Below, piece after piece: positions 9,071 to 17,204 of a stretch of 64,000 nucleotides of DNA (positions are counted from its first letter, which is position 1; each line of letters opens with the position of its first letter). The notes beneath the pieces are model-generated. The model saw nothing but the letters and a program-made list of their open reading frames with translations, was not told the origin of the DNA and ran no database searches. Position numbers and translations under genes: made by a program. Source of the DNA: CAMCXE01 sp036520615 (GTDB lineage Bacteria > Pseudomonadota > Gammaproteobacteria > Pseudomonadales > Cellvibrionaceae); NCBI GenBank assembly GCA_036520615.1, contig DATDJI010000091.1:1-64000 (forward strand), given 5' to 3'.

Positions 9071-9331
9071 CTGTTCACACTAATTGCCTATCCGCTGCTG
9101 GAGGCCATTTGGACTTTCAGCAAGACGACAGGAACGATGTGTAGTCATTCTACATAAGCGACCGACAACGCCGCTGAAAGTCAAAATGGCCCCCAGCCCG
9201 AAGGGTTGCCCCTGAAAAAGCCGCCTTCTGCGTTGCTCAGCGCTTATTTGGAATAACCAAACTACGCACTTCGCGCCTTGATGGCGGCTTTTTCAGGGGC
9301 AACAGCGGATAGGCAATTAGTGTGAATAGGC
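9071..9331. repeat. Compound nested inverted repeat (outer arms plus two related hairpin modules)
   Basis: Outer arms of 27 bases (9071-9097 and 9305-9331) are inverted copies with one mismatch. Inside are two further inverted repeats. Module A has 19-base arms (9104-9122 and 9174-9192, one mismatch). Module B has 21-base arms (9206-9226 and 9284-9304, no mismatch) and abuts the right outer arm exactly. The arms of A and B are unrelated, but the core of A (CAAGACG...TGTAGTC...CATAAGCG...CAACGC) resembles the reverse complement of the core of B (CAAGGCG...GCGTAGT...AAATAAGCG...CAACGC). So A and B are copies of one core in opposite orientation, each with its own arms. No transposase is present. 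It could be a MITE/REP-like element or nested insertions. Confidence 0.85.
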
Positions 9332-9615
9332 TCTAAGTTGACAATTCCAAACACAATTGTACTTTAGGCTAAAAATTAGCTATTTCCGACATCGTTCTCA
9401 TATACCCGTAAACATCGATACGCTGTATTGAAAATAATACTCTTTATAATCTTTTTAGACCGACCTCATTGCCGAATTTTCAAAATAATAATTACCTGAT
9501 CGGACATAATGTTGATTATTCGTCCAAGCACGCAATGGTTTTGCACAGCTTGCTTCGATGAGCAGCGTTGAGCGTGGGCACTATTGGTTTAAAAGAGAAT
9601 GGTTAATTTATAAGA

Positions 9616-9795
9616 CTACGTTCCCAGTTCAATTTCGACCAGGTGATTCCAGGTGAGTAGTCTGAAGATTTCCCAGATTTCGTCTTCGGGCAATTTCAAT
9701 TGCTGCGCCAACATGAAAATAAATATTCCGATTGGTAAACACCTAGCGACAGGAATTCTAAAACAGACGTAATCACATCCTGGCGGCGATATGAG
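9616..9795 (-). pseudogene. Probable 3' remnant of an unidentified gene
   Basis: On the minus strand a frame is open for about 59 codons up to a TAG at 9616-9618, with an in-frame TAG just upstream and no start except an internal Met at 9714. Its end reads MLAQQLKLPEDEIWEIFRLL and then ...HLVEIELGT, an amphipathic, charged, protein-like sequence unlike random AT-rich DNA. There is no ribosome binding site. I read it as the decayed C-terminus of a lost gene; I do not recognise the family. Confidence 0.3.
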
Positions 9796-10060
9796 CTATC
9801 TCGCAGAGGGAGAAAAAGCCAGCGGATATTGTCAGCTGCGATGAAATTATGTTTATCGTTGATGAATATTTTTTACGAAACGCCCAAGCTTTTCCACCGA
9901 AGGCATAGGTGCCTTAAGCACCTTCAGACTGAGAGCCATGCGGACTCGGAGGCATTAGTGGGCACGTTATTTTGTTAGTGCGCAGGATTTAGGGTCTGTA
10001 CCCACCAATAGCGCTGATATATTTATTATCACAGATAATAATATTAAATACATAATAGCC

Positions 10061-10094
10061 AAAAAAGGCCCACTTTTATAAATGGGCCTTTTTT
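10061..10094 (-). terminator. Rho-independent terminator of glmS
   Basis: Stem AAAAAAGGCCCA (10061-10072) and TGGGCCTTTTTT (10083-10094) around a 10-base loop. Read on the minus strand it is a GC stem followed by T6, 33 bases after the glmS stop. The symmetric A/T tails would also work on the plus strand. Confidence 0.9.
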
Positions 10095-10127
10095 AATTAA
10101 TAAAAAAAATTGAAATTAACGCTTTTG

Positions 10128-11957
10128 CTACTCAACCGTTACGCTCTTAGCTAAATTACGTGGCTGATCCACATCCGTTCCGCGCAATGTAGCTACATGG
10201 TAACTGAGTAACTGCAGCGGTAAGGTGTAAATAATCGGCTCTAGGCTATCGGGTACGTGGGGAATATTAATAACAGTAGTATTGGCATCTTCTGTAAAAC
10301 CCGCATCATGGTCGGCGAACACAAATAATTTTCCTCCGCGCGCTTGTACTTCTTCTAAATTGGATTTTAATTTTTCCAATAAATCATTGTGCGGCGCTAC
10401 AGCGACAACGGGCATATCAGAATCTACCAATGCTAGCGGGCCGTGTTTTAATTCGCCTGCTGGGTAAGCTTCCGCGTGAATATAGGAGATTTCTTTTAAT
10501 TTTAATGCGCCTTCCATGGCCACCGGGTATTGAATGCCACGGCCTAAAAATAATGCATGGTGTTTTTCTACAAAAGCTAAACTCATCTGTTCTATTACCG
10601 GGTTTAACGATAATACTTGTTCACATAAACGCGGCAATTCGTGCAATGCGGCAACAAGTTTAGCTTCGTGCTCGTGAGTTAAACCGTGGCGGCGGCCTAG
10701 TACCAGGCCAAGAATTTGTAAGGCTACTAATTGAGTAGTAAAAGCTTTTGTCGAGGCGACACCAATTTCCGGGCCTGCATTAGTCATTAAACACAAATCA
10801 GATTCGCGCACTAATGAGCTATTGGCCACGTTACAAATAGCTAGGCTGCCTAAATAACCACTGGCTTTTGCCAAGCGCAAAGCGGCGAGGGTATCGGCAG
10901 TTTCACCAGATTGGGAAATGGTTACGAATAAAGCATTTTGCGGCACAATCACTTTGCGGTAGCGAAATTCCGAGGCTATATCTACGTAAACAGGAATTCC
11001 GGCCCAATCTTCTAACGCATATTTAGTTACCATTCCTGAGTGGTAACTGGTGCCGCAGGCAACAATTTGTACGCAGTCCACCTGGTCAAAAATGGCTTTT
11101 GCTTCTACGCCAAAAGCTTCTTCTAACGCTTGAGTTTTACTTAAGCGGCCTTCTAATGTACGTTTAATTGCAGCAGGCTGTTCGTAAATTTCTTTTAGCA
11201 TAAAATGCCGATACGGGCCTTTTTCGGCGGCGTCGGCAGCTTCGGTAATAGTGGTTATTTTGCGGTCGACAGGCTCTAAATCTTTGTCGTAAATACGTAC
11301 GTGTTTGGTAGTGATTTGCGCAATATCGCCTTCTTCTAAATAAATAAATCGGTCGGTAACTTGGCGCAGGGCTAATTGATCAGAGGCGATAAAGTTTTCA
11401 TCTATACCTAAGCCAATCACTAAGGGGCTGCCGGAGCGAGCGACCAACAGGGAATTAGGCTCTGCGCCGCACATAACAGCTACACCGTAAGCGCCGTGTA
11501 AGCGTGGAATCGTTAATTGCAAAGCTTCTAAAATCGAGCCGCATTTTTGATGATTTAAATGCACCAAATGCACAATAACTTCGGTATCGGTTTCGGAATT
11601 AAATTTATAACCCTGCTGTTGTAATTCCGCACGTAACTCTTTGTAGTTTTCAATAATGCCGTTGTGCACAACACAAATATCACCCGAGCGGTGGGGGTGA
11701 GCGTTGGTATCGTTGGGTACGCCGTGCGTGGCCCAGCGCGTGTGGGCTACGCCCAAATGCCCAGGCATAGGGGTTTCGTCTACGATGCTTACCAATTGCG
11801 CTACCTTACCGGCGGATTTTGCAATTTTTAATTCGGTTTTATCGTTGATTATCGCAAGGCCCGCAGAATCATAGCCGCGATATTCCAAGCGCTTTAAGCC
11901 TTCTAATAAAATATTAGCTACGTTGCGTTCACTAACTGCGCCGACTATGCCACACAT
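10128..11957 (-). CDS. glmS: Glutamine-fructose-6-phosphate aminotransferase (isomerizing)
   Basis: Makes glucosamine-6-phosphate from fructose-6-phosphate and glutamine, the first step of UDP-GlcNAc synthesis for peptidoglycan and LPS. The start is fixed at 11957 because the mature enzyme needs the catalytic N-terminal Cys of MCGIVG; a GAGGG site lies about 8 bases upstream. This gives 609 residues, the same as in E. coli. The N-terminal glutaminase (1-~240) has HTRWATHG and HNGIIENY; the two SIS domains (~290-600) contain CGTSYHSG, SQSGETADT, EIGVASTKAFTTQ and EISYIHAEAYPAGELKHGP, ending in LAKSVTVE. A DeoR-type regulator lies upstream on the same strand with about 200 bases between, as in pseudomonads. 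Confidence 0.97.
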   Translation of the reverse strand: MCGIVGAVSERNVANILLEGLKRLEYRGYDSAGLAIINDKTELKIAKSAGKVAQLVSIVDETPMPGHLGVAHTRWATHGVPNDTNAHPHRSGDICVVHNGIIENYKELRAELQQQGYKFNSETDTEVIVHLVHLNHQKCGSILEALQLTIPRLHGAYGVAVMCGAEPNSLLVARSGSPLVIGLGIDENFIASDQLALRQVTDRFIYLEEGDIAQITTKHVRIYDKDLEPVDRKITTITEAADAAEKGPYRHFMLKEIYEQPAAIKRTLEGRLSKTQALEEAFGVEAKAIFDQVDCVQIVACGTSYHSGMVTKYALEDWAGIPVYVDIASEFRYRKVIVPQNALFVTISQSGETADTLAALRLAKASGYLGSLAICNVANSSLVRESDLCLMTNAGPEIGVASTKAFTTQLVALQILGLVLGRRHGLTHEHEAKLVAALHELPRLCEQVLSLNPVIEQMSLAFVEKHHALFLGRGIQYPVAMEGALKLKEISYIHAEAYPAGELKHGPLALVDSDMPVVAVAPHNDLLEKLKSNLEEVQARGGKLFVFADHDAGFTEDANTTVINIPHVPDSLEPIIYTLPLQLLSYHVATLRGTDVDQPRNLAKSVTVE

Positions 11958-12158
11958 AAAATAACCCTCGTGAAGTAAATGAGATTGCGACGGTATCATC
12001 CGCCTGCATTTTTTTAAAAATTATTCAGTAACGTCGCTGGCTGCGCAGCTTAAAATCATAAGCCAAACGCGCCATCTCTAAAGTTCAGCGCGAGGCAATC
12101 TCTACAGCGTACATCCGCCTCGCTCGTGCCACGGTAAATTTATCTTTTAACACAGGAA

Positions 12159-12929
12159 TTAAAAAGCAGCTGTAATTACCCGCACGCCCTGTTGTTCAAT
12201 TGTTTGTTTGGCATCTGCTTTCAGCGCCGTATCAGTTACCAACACATCGACGATGGACCAAGGTAATTCCAAATTATGAATTTTGCGACCTACTTTGTTG
12301 GATTCGGCCATAACGATAACTTCGCGAGCTACCTCGGCCATAACGCGACTGAGGCTAAATAATTCGTTAAAGGTTGTGGTGCCGCGCGCTAGATCTAAGC
12401 CGTCAGCGCCAATAAAGAACTGGTCAAAATTGTAAGAGCGTAGCATCTGTTCGGCCAATTGGCCTTGAAATCCTTCGGACTTAGGATCCCATGTGCCGCC
12501 GGTCATTAATATTGTCGGCTCTTGCTCTAACTCGCGCAGGGCGTGTGCAACGCTTAGCGAGTTCGTCATTATTACCAGCCCCTGTTTGTGCGACAGCTGC
12601 GGTAACAACAACGCGGTTGTTGTGCTGCCGCTGTCGATGATAATGCGGTTGTGGTCGCGGATAAGATCAGCCGCCGCCTGGGCTATGGCAAGCTTTCGTT
12701 TTGAAACCCTTTCTACGGCAGGGTCGGCAATTAATTCCTGTGGCAGCAACATAGCGCCACCGTAGCGCCGCAGCAAAAGCCCGTTGGTCTCTAATGCCGC
12801 CAAATCCTTTCGAATCGTAACCTCTGAGGTGGCAAAGCGCTGGGCCAGCTGCTCCACGGTAACTTCCCCGGCTTGGTTCAACAGCTCAATAATGGCACGG
12901 CGGCGCTGTTGGGTGTTGCGTTTATTCAT
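12159..12929 (-). CDS. glmR: DeoR-family transcriptional regulator (GlmR-like)
   Basis: 256 residues from the ATG at 12929; a TTG at 12956 in the same frame would add nine residues, and neither has a strong ribosome binding site. The N-terminal winged helix has the DeoR signature (RRRAIIELLNQAGEVTVEQL, then SEVTIRKDLAALE). The sensor domain (~75-250) is of the DeoRC phosphosugar-binding type with IIIDSGSTTTALL, TNSLSVAHAL, LMTGGTW, and FIGADGLDLARGTTTFNE. It lies directly upstream of glmS on the same strand. In Pseudomonas the DeoR gene in this position is called glmR, so control of amino-sugar synthesis by a sugar phosphate is likely; the symbol rests on that synteny. Confidence 0.8.
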   Translation of the reverse strand: MNKRNTQQRRRAIIELLNQAGEVTVEQLAQRFATSEVTIRKDLAALETNGLLLRRYGGAMLLPQELIADPAVERVSKRKLAIAQAAADLIRDHNRIIIDSGSTTTALLLPQLSHKQGLVIMTNSLSVAHALRELEQEPTILMTGGTWDPKSEGFQGQLAEQMLRSYNFDQFFIGADGLDLARGTTTFNELFSLSRVMAEVAREVIVMAESNKVGRKIHNLELPWSIVDVLVTDTALKADAKQTIEQQGVRVITAAF

Positions 12930-13315
12930 GATCTGCACGCTATCTGGTGAGCACAAAGCTTAACGCAAAAAGTTTCGAAATGAAAGTTACGGAATGTTAG
13001 CGATAGTGTATGCGGCACTCACGAAAACAATCCCGATGCTTGAGTGAGTCCGAACGTAAACATTTTCAGCCATTTAATAGAGGTGCAGCACCCGATAACT
13101 GCCCTTTGCTCTTGGAGCAAAAAAGATGTGGCAAATACAACTAGATATATTGTCTTACCATTTAACAAAAATGTGCGCCAGTGAGTATCAATTTTGTCGC
13201 AGAACCCTAAGATAAAGTCCAAAAGGATTTAAGTGGTGCCATAGGATGCAGCGGCCAATCCCTGAGCAGATGATAAATCTCACCTAAAACTACAATAATC
13301 ACCGGGAAACTCCCC
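12930..13315. other. Divergent intergenic region between the DeoR-type gene and the GH27 gene
   Basis: About 390 bases, AT-rich, presumably holding both divergent promoters. I see no gene, operator palindrome or strong hairpin. An antisense ORF at its right end is only the complement of the polyserine codons of the next gene. Confidence 0.5.
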
Positions 13316-15154
13316 ATGAAAACTCGAACAACCCTAATCCGTTGTACAAGTGTACTTCTGCTGGCATGCCTTACATTAACTGGATGCGTAGGCGATCCGC
13401 CGTCGAGTAGTTCGTCAAGCTCTTCATCGAGTAGCACATCAAGCTCAACCTCCAGCAGTAACTCTTCAAGCTCGTCATCCAGTAGTAGCTCCTCAAGTTC
13501 GTCTTCAAGCACTAGCTCAAGCGGCATCGCCCATTCCTGCGCGAGTAACGATGCTATGGCATTTCAAGCATTTTCACGTCCAGTCCCTGGCAAAATTGAA
13601 GCAGAAGACTTTGACCCGAACGGTTATATGGACGCTACTTCAGAAAATCAGGGTAATAGTTATCGCACCGACACCCAGGTTGATATAAAAGCGATTAGCG
13701 GCGGCAATGCCATAGGCTGGATGACCAGCGGCGAGTGGCTGGAATACTCGATTAATGTAGAACGCGAAGGTACGTACGAGGTTACGATCCGATCCGGTGC
13801 CATAAGCCTTGGCCGCACAGTATCAATTACCCAATGCGCTAGCGAGTTATTAAAATCGTTTGAAATTCCTAAAGTCGCAGAATGGGGGCAATTTAAAACT
13901 TGGTCCGCAGGCAAAATAAACCTCAAACCCGGCCGTCAGAAAATTCGCATCACGGTTACCGGCAGTGATGATTTGGATCTCGACTGGATACAAATCGGTC
14001 CTTACACCGGCGTTATAGACCCACCCAACCCAGCCATACTCGGTGCAACGCCACCGATGGGGTGGAACTCATGGAATACTTTTGGCTGCGGCATCAGTGA
14101 AAACCTAATCAAGCAAACCGCCGACGCTATGGTAACCAACGGCATGAAAGAAGCGGGCTATCAATACGTGAATATGGATGATTGCTGGATGGATGGCCGC
14201 GATGGCAGTGGCAAACTAAAATGGGATACCAGCACCTTCCCGTCTGGTATTCCCGCCCTGGCCCAATATGTACACGGCAAAGGCTTGAAATTAGGTATTT
14301 ATCAATCGGCCAATCAATGGACCTGTGTAGGTGTGTACGGCTCTGCTGCGGACAAAGCCAAACGCGTGGGTGGGCTGGGCCACGAGGCGCAAGACGCCGC
14401 CACATTTGCCGAATGGGGCATCGATTATGTCAAATACGATTTATGTGCCGGTCAGCGCTCGTCCATTATCAAAATGGGTCAAGCGATCCGCGCTCAAACC
14501 CGCCCCATGTTGTACAGCATCAACCCTGGTAACGGGCAAAATGATCTAGACCCACCGAAACAAAATTGGGATATGGCCGGAGTGGCTAATATTTGGCGCA
14601 TCGGTTTTGACATTAATGCCAGCTGGGGTTCTGTTATTCGTCTGTTAGATGAAAATTCAAAACTCTACTCCTACGCAGCCCCTGGCAGTTTTAACGATCC
14701 CGATATGTTGGAAGTAGGCAAGCTCGCCAACGTCACCGAGGACCGCTCGCATTTTGCGTTATGGGCAATAATGGCAGCGCCTTTAATTGCCGGCAATGAT
14801 ATTCGCAATATGAACGCCAATACCAAAGCCATATTAACTAACACAGAAATTATCGGTGTAAACCAGGATATTCTGGGAATTCAGGGCCGCGTTGTGGCAA
14901 CACCTGGGCAGGATTTACAAGTCTGGGCCAAAACGCTCGCCGGGACTAATAAAAGGGCCGTTGTATTATTTAACCGTGGCAACAGCTCAGCTTCAATTAC
15001 CGTCAAATGGAGCGATTCGGGCATACCTGCCGGCAGCGCCACCGTGCGCGATTTATGGGGGCATGCAGATTTAGGTAAATTCAGTGATAGTTATACAGCT
15101 ACTAATATTCCCTCTCACGGCAATGCAATGGTCATAATAACCAGCGCACCCTAA
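13316..15154 (+). CDS. CBM6-GH27 alpha-galactosidase lipoprotein
   Basis: 612 residues. A lipoprotein signal (lipobox LTGC, Cys24) is followed by a polyserine linker (~30-68). A CBM6 module (~88-235) shows PGKIEAEDFD, GNAIGWMTSGEWLEYSINV and LDLDWIQIG. A GH27 catalytic domain (~242-520) begins PPMGWNSWNTFGCGIS and has NMDDCWM. By alignment to human alpha-galactosidase A, the nucleophile is Asp375 (YVKYDLC) and the acid/base Asp432 (WRIGFDI); FNDPDMLEVG follows. A C-terminal beta domain ends the protein. It should remove alpha-1,6-galactose from galactomannan or raffinose-type sugars at the cell surface. Cellvibrio japonicus has a comparable secreted GH27 enzyme. No polysaccharide-utilisation partners are adjacent. 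Confidence 0.93.
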   Translation: MKTRTTLIRCTSVLLLACLTLTGCVGDPPSSSSSSSSSSSTSSSTSSSNSSSSSSSSSSSSSSSSTSSSGIAHSCASNDAMAFQAFSRPVPGKIEAEDFDPNGYMDATSENQGNSYRTDTQVDIKAISGGNAIGWMTSGEWLEYSINVEREGTYEVTIRSGAISLGRTVSITQCASELLKSFEIPKVAEWGQFKTWSAGKINLKPGRQKIRITVTGSDDLDLDWIQIGPYTGVIDPPNPAILGATPPMGWNSWNTFGCGISENLIKQTADAMVTNGMKEAGYQYVNMDDCWMDGRDGSGKLKWDTSTFPSGIPALAQYVHGKGLKLGIYQSANQWTCVGVYGSAADKAKRVGGLGHEAQDAATFAEWGIDYVKYDLCAGQRSSIIKMGQAIRAQTRPMLYSINPGNGQNDLDPPKQNWDMAGVANIWRIGFDINASWGSVIRLLDENSKLYSYAAPGSFNDPDMLEVGKLANVTEDRSHFALWAIMAAPLIAGNDIRNMNANTKAILTNTEIIGVNQDILGIQGRVVATPGQDLQVWAKTLAGTNKRAVVLFNRGNSSASITVKWSDSGIPAGSATVRDLWGHADLGKFSDSYTATNIPSHGNAMVIITSAP

Positions 15155-15910
15155 AGTCACTGAAATACCACAGGGATGTGGAATACAAACGTTAAAAACG
15201 CCCAAGTAAATGCTTAAAATCAGGTTTTAAAGCGTGCCCATGTGCAGTTATAGCTTTGCATGCAAACTGTACGGTATAAAGTTCATTCATTCAAAGTTTG
15301 ATTAATTTTTTATCCGCTATTCGAATTTTTGCCCTTCGGAATTTTAATTGGTGATATTTTAGATCTGTACGGCAATTTTTTTTAACCTGTTTCTGAAAAT
15401 TATTTCTCGATAAATAATCAGGTCAATCTCTGAAAATTTTCCGCTAAAAACCGAAGGTAACTACTTTAAAATGTGATTGTCGTCTTCAGTCTAGCTCCTT
15501 GGGCAGCGAGCCGTTATTCCCAGTAGTTTTGGTCGCAAAAGGTACATATAAACCAGTTAGTATTTTTTCTAAAAACCTTTTTTGCTCGCATTGAAATTTA
15601 CTGTGCCTTTTTGATAAGCACGAGGTTACTAAGGCACAAGGCAGTTTGAACTGCGCAGATTTTTTCTCGGTGGAAGACACAATTTTTATTAGCGGATTTT
15701 GCTACAGTGGACGTTGATTAAAGTGACAATCTTAGCTATGGCTAATAGACGATAGTTGTTTACAACTTATTAGTATTTCTTAAGGATTAGTTGCGTGTCG
15801 TGTCTACTTGCAATCGTGTGCCACAAGACCCAAAAGTTTCTTAACCAAAAATAATCAACACGATTGATTGCGGTGTGAGAGCGCTGAAAATTCTATCCGT
15901 AAGAACATCT
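15155..15910. other. Intergenic region without identifiable gene
   Basis: About 750 bases, AT-rich, with stops in all frames. A 64-codon minus-strand ORF with a GTG start (15486-15680) lacks a ribosome binding site and any recognisable domain, and I do not annotate it. I see no terminator with a clean T-tract after the GH27 gene. Confidence 0.5.
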
Positions 15911-15945
15911 CATCTGCACAGCTTGTTTGTTAAAGTGTGCAGATG
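15911..15945. repeat. 10-bp perfect inverted repeat downstream of the MarR gene
   Basis: CATCTGCACA (15911-15920) and TGTGCAGATG (15936-15945) with a 15-base loop, 12 bases beyond the MarR stop codon on the minus strand. It lacks a T-tract, so it is either a weak transcript-end hairpin or a protein-binding site. Confidence 0.6.
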
Positions 15946-15957
15946 ACTTCGAAACAT

Positions 15958-16317
15958 TTAAGCGGATTCCCCCACCTTAGCTAACACCTTTTTACCCTTA
16001 GCGGTAATTTGCACAAAAGCCCTGCGCACATCTGATTTATCAGTTGTGCGTGTAACTAATTTATTAGCGGCCAATGTATTTAATATCCGCGACACCGAGG
16101 GGCGTAAAATGCCTGAGTGTTCGGCAAGCGTGGTAATACTGATTGCTTCATTGGATGCCTCTCGTAATACTCGCCATTGTTCACAGGTAAGCCCGCTGTC
16201 GGCGATATGGGCTGCAAGCGCTGCACGAGCTTCATGGAGCTTATTTTGTGCAACAAAAAAGTCGTACTCCAGTGAGGCAATATATTCAAATGGGGATTCT
16301 TTCTTTTTCGATTTCAT
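15958..16317 (-). CDS. MarR-family transcriptional regulator
   Basis: 119 residues, slightly short for the family (~140) at its C-terminus. The winged helix-turn-helix is clear: LTCEQWRVLREASNEAISIT, LAEHSGILRPSVSRILNTLA, NKLVTRTTDKSDVRRAFVQI, followed by TAKGKKVLAKV. The first part (~10-40) is the dimerisation helix. An AAGGTG site lies 6 bases before the ATG. The segment spacing resembles the HpaR subgroup (aromatic catabolism), but no catabolic gene is nearby, so the ligand is unknown. It lies 141 bases downstream of a small gene on the same strand. Confidence 0.88.
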   Translation of the reverse strand: MKSKKKESPFEYIASLEYDFFVAQNKLHEARAALAAHIADSGLTCEQWRVLREASNEAISITTLAEHSGILRPSVSRILNTLAANKLVTRTTDKSDVRRAFVQITAKGKKVLAKVGESA

Positions 16318-16458
16318 TTTTTCACCTTGTTTTTGCCCGTAGGCGCGTTGGATGCCAGGTCAAGCTAGAAGTCACCGGCATTTATAAATCTTAAAACTCG
16401 TACGCTGATCGCTTGGCTCGGATGTTGTACCGAACGCGTCTATCGAACGTATAAATTA

Positions 16459-16635
16459 TTAAAAAATTTCGTCAAAAGGCGCCACATAGGGTTTGGATTT
16501 TTGCGGTGGCACTTCAATTATTGCATTACCTTGTTTAATAAATTCTTCTATTTCGTTCTGCAATTTTTCGCGTATACGCTGTTTTGCAGAGGGTGTTAAA
16601 TTAATTCCTGATTTATCATGTTCTACGTGTAGCAT
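16459..16635 (-). CDS. Small conserved-looking protein, 58 residues, overlapping the cupin gene
   Basis: The protein starts MLHVEHDKSGINLTPSAKQR, continues with a charged amphipathic helix (IREKLQNEIEEFIKQG) and ends IIEVPPQKSKPY then VAPFDEIF. The ATG at 16635 has AGG seven bases upstream (GAGGTGCCACC) and the gene overlaps the end of the upstream cupin gene by 13 bases, a typical translational-coupling arrangement. The helix followed by a proline-rich, basic-then-acidic tail recalls small gammaproteobacterial hypothetical proteins of the type 'helix then K/R-rich tail', but I cannot name a family. It is likely soluble and cytoplasmic; the function is unknown. Confidence 0.65.
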   Translation of the reverse strand: MLHVEHDKSGINLTPSAKQRIREKLQNEIEEFIKQGNAIIEVPPQKSKPYVAPFDEIF

Positions 16636-17204
16636 GGTGGCACCTCAATATAATGAGAAATTGTAGTGGCAACAATGTTTGAATCTGCTTCTCCCGCTTG
16701 CAGCGGGTAAAAAATAAGGGGCTGCTCGCCGCTTAATGTGGCTGCGGTCTTCCACCAATCGGCGCTACTGCCCGGCACCGATGTCTGTTTGCCCAATGCA
16801 TCAATAAAATCCCAACTCGGCAGCCGCTCAGCTTCTACGCGCATTAACGTCCAAGTACAGGGAAATACTTTGGTAATGCGGTGCGTTGTACGCACATCAA
16901 TTACGTTGACCGCTCCCACGTTGTAAAAGCGGGTTTTTTTAATGCCGTGTTCATCGAGCCGCTCTTCGCAATAGCCGCCAGTTAACACAATGCTCACGGC
17001 CTTCCAAGGGTGTGAATGCAAATGAAGCTCCGAATCGGCGGACACAAACTCATGCAACCATTCCTGCGTGCCTTTTGCATCCTGGCTGACAAAATAGCGG
17101 TTTAAATACGGCTGCTGATTAATTTCAATGGTTTTGCATGGCATAGTAAGCTTAAGCAATTCCAGGCCGTAGGCCATCACCCCATCGCTTTCGCTCGCTA
17201 TCAT
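16623..17204 (-). CDS. Cupin-like protein of unknown function
   Basis: 193 residues from the ATG at 17204, which has GGGG about 8 bases upstream; Met10 and Met21 are alternatives. A cupin-type metal site is suggested by ELHLHSHPWKAVSIVLTGGY followed by an acidic CEERLDE stretch, then GAVNVIDVRTTHRI with a second His. The central part (~55-130) would form the beta barrel. The remainder (SWDFIDALGKQ onward) is unassigned. No enzyme activity can be inferred. It overlaps the next small gene by 13 bases, so the two are cotranscribed. Confidence 0.6.
   Translation of the reverse strand: MIASESDGVMAYGLELLKLTMPCKTIEINQQPYLNRYFVSQDAKGTQEWLHEFVSADSELHLHSHPWKAVSIVLTGGYCEERLDEHGIKKTRFYNVGAVNVIDVRTTHRITKVFPCTWTLMRVEAERLPSWDFIDALGKQTSVPGSSADWWKTAATLSGEQPLIFYPLQAGEADSNIVATTISHYIEVPPCYT

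Larger units (their letters stand above)
9037..10060. other. Gene-poor interval, 9.0-10.1 kb
   Basis: No intact gene. It contains the compound inverted repeat (9071-9331), a probable gene remnant on the minus strand (9616-9795), and a short hairpin at 9907-9923 (AGGTGC/GCACCT). It ends in the glmS terminator. Confidence 0.6.

Noticed and set aside
13207..13527. Leu/Glu/Asp-rich ORF opposite the GH27 gene start
   Set aside because: Also the complement of polyserine codons.
15486..15680. 64-codon minus-strand ORF with GTG start
   Set aside because: No ribosome binding site, no domain; composition not convincing.
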